A DNA stretch of 6,532 nucleotides, taken from Pseudomonadota bacterium. GTDB taxonomy: Bacteria > Myxococcota_A > Polyangia > Fen-1088. The notes beneath the pieces are model-generated. The model did no database searches. It saw nothing but the letters and a program-made list of their open reading frames with translations, and was not told where the DNA came from. The stretch's first letter is position 1, and each line of letters starts with the position of its first letter. The stretch lies in the NCBI GenBank assembly GCA_017881285.1, contig JADGRD010000208.1:1-6532 (forward strand), read 5' to 3'. Of the stretch, positions 1 through 5,746 are shown piece after piece. A program made the position numbers and the translations under genes.

Positions 1-185
1 ACCAATTCGGAGAAGCCGTGCGCGAGCCTCGCCAAAGTCCATGCGTGGACCTCGTCGCGCCACATCTCGTGGTGGGCGTGCATCCAGATGAGAAAGGCCA
101 GGTAGGGGAGGCAAAGTAAGAGCGTGAAGGTCCACCCGGTTTCCCGATCCTTGGCGAGCAGCCGGAGCACGCGCGGCATGGTCAT
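1..185 (-). CDS. Polytopic membrane protein, GT-C glycosyltransferase-like (N-terminal fragment, runs off left edge)
   Basis: The complement of this segment reads as an open frame of 61 complete codons that is still open at the left edge. It starts with a short basic cytosolic stretch (RVLRLLAKDR, residues 5-14). A hydrophobic helix follows at about residues 18-37, and then the motif EMWRDEVHAW (residues 40-49). A first transmembrane helix followed by an acidic Asp-Glu pair (D44-E45) at the start of the first periplasmic loop is the classic layout of GT-C-fold glycosyltransferases (GT39/ArnT/PMT-like), which take sugars from polyprenyl-phosphate donors. The W-R-D-E-x-x-A-W form is common in uncharacterised members. 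Start choice is uncertain: ATG at 185 is used here, but in-frame ATGs lie at 206 (seven residues longer) and 179, and none has a convincing Shine-Dalgarno. The gene is co-directional with the lipoprotein gene upstream, about 100 bases away, so it may be distal in that operon or have its own promoter. The family call rests on one motif and one helix. Confidence 0.62.
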   Translation of the reverse strand, partial: MTMPRVLRLLAKDRETGWTFTLLLCLPYLAFLIWMHAHHEMWRDEVHAWTLARLAHGFSEL

Positions 186-287
186 GGGTCGTAGACGGAA
201 ATGCATGGAGTTAGGACAGGGATGCAGCTTAGAGGCAACTCCAGTCCCCAAACCGCGGGAATGCGTGGGATCCGAAGCAACCTCATG
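186..287. other. Short intergenic gap between lipoprotein gene and membrane-protein gene
   Basis: About 100 bases lie between the TAG stop of the lipoprotein gene and the ATG of the next minus-strand gene. I see no stable hairpin followed by a T-run in the minus-strand direction, so no intrinsic terminator is supported. A minus-strand TTGCCT box with a CTAACT box 18 bases downstream (roughly bases 212-241) is a weak sigma-70-like candidate for the downstream gene, but the match is poor in such GC-rich DNA. Part of the gap (186-206) may be coding if the upstream ATG at 206 is used. Confidence 0.3.
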
Positions 288-1619
288 CTACGGGCACACC
301 GGCGCCGAGACGCGAACCGCCTGGGCGAAACAAGTGATGGTCTGGCCATTGGCCGACAGCGGGGGACAGCTCGGCGCCGTCCAACACAGATCGCGCGTGG
401 CGCCCGCCTCGCATGCGGCGATCACGCGACCCGAGGGCTTCGACAGGTAGTCGAGCCGCAGCCGCGTGCCCGCCAGAGTGCCGGCGCCCACGATGCCGTC
501 GACCTGCGGCCTCGCCGGCACATCCCCGTTGAGCGAACGGATGACTTCGCTGGTCTCGCTCACCACGGCCACGCGGAGCGAGCCGCCCAATTCGATATAC
601 GGCCGGGTCGAAGCCGCCGAGCTCCCACTCGCGTCGCAAGGCTGGAAACACGCGCCGTTGTCCTGGTTGGCCAGCACCCACTCGATCCGCCGCGCGCGCG
701 CCAGCTCGGTGCAGGCGCCCAGCCACGAGCTGTCGGTCGTGCCCTGGAAGAGCGCGAGCCGCGGCAGGTCGACGAAGCGTGCCACCGTCGCGGTCGTGGC
801 GAACGGCGTGTAGAGCTCGCCGGCCGTGCCCGCGTCCGCCGCGACCCCGAGCTGCGCGGCCACGCGCCGCCAGGCGGCATCGCTGAGGATGAGCGGCCCC
901 TCGCCGGTACCCACCGAGAGCATCACGTCCTCCCCGCTCGCCTTGAGCGCGACCTCGCCGTGGGCGCAGGTTTCTTGCGTCTCGGTCGTGGCGAAAGCGC
1001 GTGACGCCGCGCACGCCGCGAGCACGATGCGAGAATTGGGCAGGGACAGCGAGGCCTCGCCGCCGACCTGGCCCGCGGAGGCGCCGCCGCGCGGCTCGAA
1101 ATGCAAAGCCGCCAGGCCATCCACGGCGAGTTGGTCGTCGGTCCCGGGAAAGCTTGGCCAGAGGGTCATGATCGCGGGCTGGGCCGCGTCGCGCGGCAGA
1201 ACCAGGCCGACCGAGAAATTCGCGAGCAGCGGGCCGCCCATCACACCCGCGGGCTGCGTCGCGGTGTCGCCGACGAAACCGGGACAGATGTCGAACAGTC
1301 CGACGTTGCGGAAGGAGGCGCGCAGGGGCGTGGCGGATTGCCAGTTCGCGCGCAGGTTCATGTCGCCGGTGTAGGTCCAGCCCGCGACCGCGCCGGCCGC
1401 GCAGCCAGCTCGGCCCAGGCTGTTGATGGGGAAGGCCGTGTCGACGAGCAGGGGCTCGATCCCCGCCACCGTGCTCACAGCCGCGAGCAGCCCGCCGGTC
1501 GTCGCTCCGCCCGGCTCGATGGGCGCCCGCGAGAGCTGGATGGGCTCGAGATCGTGATCGAGAACCTGGTCCGAACCGCACGCGGCGAGCAGCAAGAGAA
1601 TGACTGGACAGCGGCGCAT
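288..1619 (-). CDS. Outer-membrane lipoprotein with aspartic-peptidase-like (probably inactive) two-lobed domain
   Basis: 443 residues. The N-terminus MRRCPVILLLLAACGS is a lipoprotein signal with lipobox L11-A12-A13-C14. Gly at +2 rather than Asp favours transfer to the outer membrane. The mature chain shows two half-patterns of a pepsin/retropepsin-like (clan AA) fold. Lobe 1 has LLVDTAFPIN (D60-T61-A62, in place of D-T-G/S) and later GVMGGPLLANF (125-135), which resembles the hydrophobic-hydrophobic-Gly motif. Lobe 2 has LSVGTGEGPLILS (234-246), where G237-T238-G239 stands where D-T-G would be expected, then VDGIVGAGTLAGTRLRLDY (373-391). Twelve cysteines after C14 (73, 112, 203, 218, 303, 324, 328, 403, 412, 418, 430, 442) suggest an oxidised, disulfide-rich, extracytoplasmic protein. 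ATG at 1619 is chosen because it gives the perfect lipoprotein signal. The frame stays open to 1745 upstream, but that part overlaps the barrel gene and lacks a signal. The gene begins 4 bases after the FadL-like gene stops, so translational coupling is likely; a GAG partly overlapping that stop may serve as ribosome binding site. Lipoprotein: firm. Peptidase-like fold: inferred from motif spacing. Confidence 0.82.
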   Translation of the reverse strand: MRRCPVILLLLAACGSDQVLDHDLEPIQLSRAPIEPGGATTGGLLAAVSTVAGIEPLLVDTAFPINSLGRAGCAAGAVAGWTYTGDMNLRANWQSATPLRASFRNVGLFDICPGFVGDTATQPAGVMGGPLLANFSVGLVLPRDAAQPAIMTLWPSFPGTDDQLAVDGLAALHFEPRGGASAGQVGGEASLSLPNSRIVLAACAASRAFATTETQETCAHGEVALKASGEDVMLSVGTGEGPLILSDAAWRRVAAQLGVAADAGTAGELYTPFATTATVARFVDLPRLALFQGTTDSSWLGACTELARARRIEWVLANQDNGACFQPCDASGSSAASTRPYIELGGSLRVAVVSETSEVIRSLNGDVPARPQVDGIVGAGTLAGTRLRLDYLSKPSGRVIAACEAGATRDLCWTAPSCPPLSANGQTITCFAQAVRVSAPVCP

Positions 1620-1623
1620 GGTC

Positions 1624-3078
1624 TCAAAACCCGAAGTTGGTGTAGACAGAGAGGGCCTGCCGCCACATGTGGTAGGTGCCCGCGGCGCTGGGACGGGCCT
1701 GGCCGTTGCTCTGCGCCTGACACGCGGGATTCGACAGATCGCCACCCGCGGACGCGCAGGCCGAAACGGCCCGGGGATCGAAGACGGAGGTCCCGGTGTC
1801 GACGGGAAACATGTAGGTGAAGGCGTAGCCCGCGCTCATGCGCACCTGGCGCCACACGCGGAACTCCACGGCCACCGAGGGCTCGACCTTCGATCCGTCG
1901 ATGGCGGCGGCGCTGACGCGGCTGGCCGGCACGGCGCTGGTTTCCAAGCGCAGAGTGCCGCCCACGCGAAAGTGCTTGTCCTCGTATACGGCGCGCCCGC
2001 GCACGTCGAAGCTGTCGGTGAAGCCGCGGTAGAGAACCACGTGGTCGGGGATGCTGTTGCCGAGCGCGGTCTGCGCGGCCGGGCCCGCGACCAGGACGGT
2101 GATCTCGTCGTGGGCGCTGTTGCGCAGCCAGCGCACGATGCCCGTGGCCGACCAGTGGGAGGTGGCTTGCCAGGTGGCGCCCAAGGTGTAGATCGACGGC
2201 AACCGATAGCGTATCTGCCCGGCCAGGCAGCCGGGCGTCGAGGCGGGGCACAGATCGCCGGCCGCGCCGCCGGGCGGGGTGATCTGCGTGTTGTCCATGG
2301 ACAAGCTGACCAGGCCCGCGGTTCCAAGCGGCGCGGTGGTGTAGGAGAAACCCAAGGACAGGCGGCCGCGACGGTACTGAGCCCCGAGCGACAAGAAATA
2401 CGACGGAATCTGGATGCCCCGCGAGGCGAGATCGTAGCGTGCCGCCATGGCTGTATTCTCGATGCTGCCGCCGGCGCCGCCCAAGGCCGTGTCCTCGTCG
2501 AAAACCAGATGCGCCGAGGGAAAGAGCGCGCCGGTCGCGACGCCGATCTGGATGGACTCCGAGGCGTGGATGGCCAAACCGATAGCCACCGCGGTGTGGT
2601 CGAAGCGCGTGCTGACCAGATGGTAGCGCGTGGGCAGCTCGCCAGCCCCGGTCGGCTGCATGGCGAGGCTGGATGAAAACGGCGAGTAGAGCGCGAGTGC
2701 GATGCCGAAACGGTGGCCGATACCGGCGCCGACGGCGAAGAACCCGCCCGGTCCGGGCGGCCAGCGGAAAGGCTGCAAGGTGCCGCTGCCCGACGCCCTG
2801 GGGAAGTTCGTCGAACCGGGATTCGCCCCGGTGGCCGGATCGATGGACGCGCGGTCCACGGATACCGACGTCGACTGCCATGCTCCCCCCAGCATCACCT
2901 GCAGCCCCTGCAACAGGCCGAGACCGGCGGGATTCCAGTACACCGAGGCGAGGTCGCCGGAGGTGGGGCCGGAGAATCCGGAATCCGCCACATGGGCATC
3001 GTCGAGCGGCCCGGCGAGCACGCGGGCGCAGAGAAACGAGGCGGCCAGGACGGCCAGGTGGCAGCGAGAGGGAAGCAC
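1624..3078 (-). CDS. FadL/OmpP1/TodX-family outer-membrane transport protein
   Basis: 484 residues. A Sec signal peptide covers residues 1-22 (hydrophobic LAVLAASFLCARVLA, with a V-L-A cleavage site before G23). The mature N-terminus leads into SVYWNPAGL (45-53); the NPAGL box is the hallmark of the FadL/Toluene_X family, where it lies in the N-terminal plug. The rest alternates amphipathic strands and loops, as in a 14-stranded barrel. The last strand, ALSVYTNFGF, ends in Phe484, the usual BAM-recognition signature. The length fits the family (about 400-500). Known members carry long-chain fatty acids or other hydrophobic compounds across the outer membrane; the substrate here is unknown. 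Two Cys pairs (C277/C284 and C441/C453) sit in probable loops. The start is a GTG at 3078 with no strong Shine-Dalgarno; a purine-rich GGGAGG lies about 30 bases upstream, and an in-frame CTG at 3093 is an alternative that adds five residues. This is the first gene of a minus-strand operon with the lipoprotein gene, which it precedes by 4 bases. Confidence 0.88.
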   Translation of the reverse strand: MLPSRCHLAVLAASFLCARVLAGPLDDAHVADSGFSGPTSGDLASVYWNPAGLGLLQGLQVMLGGAWQSTSVSVDRASIDPATGANPGSTNFPRASGSGTLQPFRWPPGPGGFFAVGAGIGHRFGIALALYSPFSSSLAMQPTGAGELPTRYHLVSTRFDHTAVAIGLAIHASESIQIGVATGALFPSAHLVFDEDTALGGAGGSIENTAMAARYDLASRGIQIPSYFLSLGAQYRRGRLSLGFSYTTAPLGTAGLVSLSMDNTQITPPGGAAGDLCPASTPGCLAGQIRYRLPSIYTLGATWQATSHWSATGIVRWLRNSAHDEITVLVAGPAAQTALGNSIPDHVVLYRGFTDSFDVRGRAVYEDKHFRVGGTLRLETSAVPASRVSAAAIDGSKVEPSVAVEFRVWRQVRMSAGYAFTYMFPVDTGTSVFDPRAVSACASAGGDLSNPACQAQSNGQARPSAAGTYHMWRQALSVYTNFGF

Positions 3079-3239
3079 GAAACCAGGAAACAGTATCGCG
3101 CCCGCCGCCTCCCGTCGACCGTTTGTGGGCCGGCTGGGAAACCACGTCTACCGGGGCGGACTTTCCCCACCCGCCACCAGCGTGTGGCGCGATCGGCCCG
3201 AGCAGTGCTAACGTTCTACCGTGGCTGGGTTCCGGCTTG
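3079..3239. promoter_or_regulatory. Divergent intergenic region between FadL-like operon and glycosyltransferase operon
   Basis: About 160 bases separate the GTG start of the minus-strand barrel gene from the GTG start of the plus-strand GT2 gene, so promoters for both operons should lie here or just inside the ends. Weak boxes exist: minus-strand GATACT near 3092-3097, very close to the barrel start and without a good -35, and plus-strand GCTAAC near 3207-3212. Neither is convincing as a sigma-70 promoter. I see no clear operator palindrome, riboswitch or long hairpin. The region's role is inferred from gene orientation. Confidence 0.5.
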
Positions 3240-4016
3240 GTGTCTCCCCGCGCGACGGATGACCTTTTGGCAGCGCCTCTCTTCTCCATCATCGTTCCCA
3301 CGTTGAACGTGGAGTCTGTGATCCAGGCCTGCCTGGCCAGCATCACGGCGCAGACCTTCCCGGATCTCGAAGTCGTCCTGGTCGATGGTGGGTCGACCGA
3401 CCGGACACTGGCGATGGTGGCAACCTGCGCGCCGGCGCTGGGCGGGCGCCTGGCCGTCCACGCTGGCAAGGATGACGGCGTCTACGATGCGATGAACCGC
3501 GGGATCGAGCGCGCGGCCGGGGGATGGCTGCTCTTCCTCGGCGCGGACGACACGCTCCATGGCAACGACACGCTGGCGCAGGTCGCCGCGTTCGTTCGCG
3601 GCAGCGGCACCAGCCACCTCGTATACGGCGACGTGGTGATGCGCAGCAGTTCCTCGCGCTACGGCGGCGTCTTCGATGTGGATCGGCTGCTCTTCGCGGG
3701 GAACCTCTGCCACCAATCCGTGTTCTACCGGCGCGAGCTCTTCACCACCATCGGCCCCTACAACCTGCGGTACCGCATTTGGGCGGACTGGGATTTCAAC
3801 ATCCGCTGCTTCGGCAATCCCGCGCTGGTCACCCGCCACATGGACCTCGTGGTGGCCGACTACAACGATACCGGCGGGCTCAGCATGCAAGAGGATCCAG
3901 AATTGAGAAAGCGGCTGCCCGTGTTCATCCTGGCGGCGGCCCAGCAAACCTGGACGGAGAAGCTCGGGGACTTCATGGGCAAACTGCGGCCCGGGCAGGG
4001 CAAGCGCGGCAAGTAG
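3240..4016 (+). CDS. Family 2 glycosyltransferase (GT-A fold, WfgS/WcaE-like)
   Basis: 258 residues from the chosen GTG. It is an inverting nucleotide-sugar glycosyltransferase of the cytosolic face with no transmembrane segment. The sequence shows FSIIVPTLN (15-23), the nucleotide-binding strand, then VVLVDGGSTDRT (45-56). AGKDDGVYDAMNRGI (75-89) follows, typical of the O-antigen/colanic-acid WfgS/WcaE-like subgroup. FLGADD (99-104) holds the metal-binding acidic motif. CHQSVFYRR (157-165) and ADWDFNIR (182-189) form the acceptor side, with the likely catalytic base among D183/D185. The C-terminus is a basic tail (GKLRPGQGKRGK). All expected catalytic elements are intact. GTG at 3240 puts 14 residues before the first strand, as is usual; TTG at 3237 and TTG at 3267 are alternatives, and no start has a clear Shine-Dalgarno. 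The frame is open upstream to 2673, but that part is antisense to the barrel signal peptide and is not protein-like. It is followed after 38 bases by the GT-C-like gene, probably in one operon. Acceptor and sugar cannot be read from the sequence. Confidence 0.88.
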   Translation: MSPRATDDLLAAPLFSIIVPTLNVESVIQACLASITAQTFPDLEVVLVDGGSTDRTLAMVATCAPALGGRLAVHAGKDDGVYDAMNRGIERAAGGWLLFLGADDTLHGNDTLAQVAAFVRGSGTSHLVYGDVVMRSSSSRYGGVFDVDRLLFAGNLCHQSVFYRRELFTTIGPYNLRYRIWADWDFNIRCFGNPALVTRHMDLVVADYNDTGGLSMQEDPELRKRLPVFILAAAQQTWTEKLGDFMGKLRPGQGKRGK

Positions 4017-4044
4017 CCGCGCGGACGCCAGCGCTAGGTTGCGG

Positions 4045-4050
4045 TAGGAA
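4045..4050 (+). promoter_or_regulatory. Ribosome binding site of the GT-C-like gene
   Basis: TAGGAA, containing the AGGA core at 4046-4049, lies 5 bases before the ATG at 4055. It is the clearest Shine-Dalgarno in the window and fixes the start of the membrane protein at 4055, even though the same frame is open far upstream into the GT2 gene. Confidence 0.65.
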
Positions 4051-4054
4051 AGCC

Positions 4055-5746
4055 ATGGACCAAACGTCCCACGATGCGCCGGCGTTTCGGCGGTGGCTCG
4101 CGCGGATGGCGCCGCTCGTGTTCCTGGCCACCGCCGCGTGCGTCGCCTGGCGCATCACCCGGGGCGTGGATTTCACCGACGAATCGTATTACGCGATCTT
4201 CATCGACGAGTGGTTCAAAGAAGGGATCGCTCGCACTCCCTTCCTGGTGCTTCACCAGGTCAGCGTCCTCATCGTCTATCCGGCGGCGCTCGCCTACCGG
4301 GCACTGGTCGGTTCGTCGACGGGACTCATCCTTTACCTTCGCTGCCTGTACCTTGTGGGGTCCATCGTTTCGGCGCTGGCCGTCGTGCGATTCTTGCGGC
4401 AAGCGGGCACCGGCTCGGTTCGTTGGCTCTCCGGCGCACTGCTGGTCGCGTTCGTGCCCTACGGCCTGCCCGCGCCTTCCTACAACACGATAGGCAGCCA
4501 GGCCTTGCTCCTGGCCTGCGCCACCTTCGGCTCGGCCGTCCTCGCCGACGAGCGGAAGCAACGCACCTGGGTCCTGCTGGCCGTGTCCGCGGCCTCCTGG
4601 GCGCTGGCGGTGATGGCGTATCCGTCGTTGCTGCTGACGCTGGCCGTGCTCTTCGCGTGCGCGGCCTTCGTCCTCCGGCCGGCACGCGCTTTCACGCTGA
4701 CGTACCTGTCGTTCGCGGTGGGCGCCCATGTCGCCGCGTGGGGGCTGGCCTTCGGGATCTTCGGCTACCGGCGAATCGTCGCCAGCGTGGTCTACCAATC
4801 GCAAGTCGTATCAACATTCAATGCGCACGATGCGCTCGCGCGGCTGGCGGAGATCCTCCCGCGCGGTCCAGGGTTCGCGCTCGTGCTCTTGCTCGCGGCC
4901 GGGATGGGCGGGGTTCGCCACAAGCTCCCGGTCGCGGTGGCGGCCAGCATCGATTCGCTTCTCTTTCTCAGCGTGCTCTTCGGGCCGCCCGCCCTCTTCG
5001 TCGCGTCCCACGATGCCGTGATGATCGCCCTGCTCGGCGGACTGACCGTCTTCGCCGGGTTGCGCCGCGGGGCCGATCCGCGCACGAAGCTCATCGCCGT
5101 GCTCTACGCGGTGTCGTGGGCCGGTGGCTTCGGCATCGCCGCCACCGCGACCCTCGCCTTGTACAAGTTCTCCCTCGGCGCCCTCCTCGCCGCGATGATC
5201 GCGGTGACCGCCAGCGCCGAGCTGGGCATCGCCAAGGGGCGTCCGCGCCTGGCCCTCGTGCCGGCGGCGACCCTCCTGGCGGTAGTCCTCGCCACCTCGA
5301 TGCAGTCGTACTATGGCGAATCGCCGTCGGCCAACAAGGCCGGCCGCGTTCGCATCGCGGGCGGCGCGTTCGGCGGCTTGGCGGTTGCCGACAACGACGC
5401 GAGGCTGATCCACATCGCACGCACTGCTCTCGGGCAGCACGAACGGCCGGGGGACACCATCGCCGTGCTCGGCCGTTTCCCGGGTCTTTACCTACTCAGC
5501 GAGGCGCGCGTTCGCGCCTTGTCGCCTTACCCACTCACCAACCTGGCGCAGCCCGCCGCCCGGATGGCGACCCACGCTCATTACGCGATACCGGCGAACC
5601 GGCCATCGCTCGTGATGGTGCACAAAGTTGTGCAATTCCCTCTCATCAACCCATTCGATCCGGACTTCGACCGTTGGTACGAGCTGCGGCAGAGCTACCC
5701 GACGCCGTTCGGCTCCCTGGAGATCTATCGTCGCCGCGACAGCTAA
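4055..5746 (+). CDS. Polytopic membrane protein, GT-C-fold glycosyltransferase-like
   Basis: 563 residues. A short basic N-terminus leads into a first TM helix (about 18-35) and then GVDFTDESYYA (37-47), whose D42-E43 pair, with D39, sits at the start of the first periplasmic loop. This is the position of the catalytic acidic motif of GT-C glycosyltransferases of the GT39/ArnT type, which take sugar from polyprenyl-phosphate and act on the periplasmic side. Roughly 12-14 hydrophobic segments can be traced up to about residue 414 (for example 93-113, 147-163, 172-206, 213-237, 321-335, 346-388, 397-414). After the last helix a soluble, probably periplasmic, tail of about 145 residues follows (from ATSMQSYYGE to the end). 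In it, GQHERPGDTIAVLGRFPGLY (460-479) resembles the small alpha/beta module often found after the membrane part of such proteins. ATG at 4055 has a good Shine-Dalgarno. It is co-directional with the GT2 gene, 38 bases away. The stop TAA overlaps the stop of the convergent GT4 gene. Exact enzymatic activity is unproven; a polysaccharide-modifying or lipid-modifying transferase is the best guess. Confidence 0.78.
   Translation: MDQTSHDAPAFRRWLARMAPLVFLATAACVAWRITRGVDFTDESYYAIFIDEWFKEGIARTPFLVLHQVSVLIVYPAALAYRALVGSSTGLILYLRCLYLVGSIVSALAVVRFLRQAGTGSVRWLSGALLVAFVPYGLPAPSYNTIGSQALLLACATFGSAVLADERKQRTWVLLAVSAASWALAVMAYPSLLLTLAVLFACAAFVLRPARAFTLTYLSFAVGAHVAAWGLAFGIFGYRRIVASVVYQSQVVSTFNAHDALARLAEILPRGPGFALVLLLAAGMGGVRHKLPVAVAASIDSLLFLSVLFGPPALFVASHDAVMIALLGGLTVFAGLRRGADPRTKLIAVLYAVSWAGGFGIAATATLALYKFSLGALLAAMIAVTASAELGIAKGRPRLALVPAATLLAVVLATSMQSYYGESPSANKAGRVRIAGGAFGGLAVADNDARLIHIARTALGQHERPGDTIAVLGRFPGLYLLSEARVRALSPYPLTNLAQPAARMATHAHYAIPANRPSLVMVHKVVQFPLINPFDPDFDRWYELRQSYPTPFGSLEIYRRRDS

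Noticed and set aside
201..1004. 267-codon plus-strand frame and similar plus-strand frames across 124-2676
   Set aside because: They are antisense shadows of the lipoprotein and barrel genes, rich in Arg/Gly/Ala and without motifs.
1620..1745. 42-residue upstream extension of the lipoprotein
   Set aside because: It overlaps the end of the barrel gene and would bury the lipoprotein signal peptide. The ATG at 1619 gives a textbook lipobox.
3140..3175. GGCGG/CCGCC-type inverted repeat in the divergent region
   Set aside because: The arms are about 5 bp with a loop of roughly 11 bases, which is expected by chance in GC-rich DNA. There is no T-run to suggest a terminator.
2673..3239. N-terminal extension of the GT2 frame
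   Set aside because: It is Arg-rich low-complexity sequence, antisense to the barrel gene and its signal peptide. GT2 proteins normally begin just before the SIIVPT strand.
1475..3469. 664-codon minus-strand open frame
   Set aside because: It is a different frame of the barrel gene, is Arg/Pro/Ala-rich with no recognisable motifs, and conflicts with the well-supported barrel and lipoprotein frames. High GC content makes such shadow frames long.
3524..4054. N-terminal extension of the GT-C-like frame
   Set aside because: It overlaps the GT2 gene in another frame and is Arg-rich. The ATG at 4055 has a good Shine-Dalgarno and begins a natural membrane-protein N-terminus.
4034..5440. Long minus-strand frames antisense to the GT-C-like gene
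   Set aside because: They are charged, low-complexity, Arg/Gly/Glu-rich translations typical of antisense frames in GC-rich membrane-protein genes.
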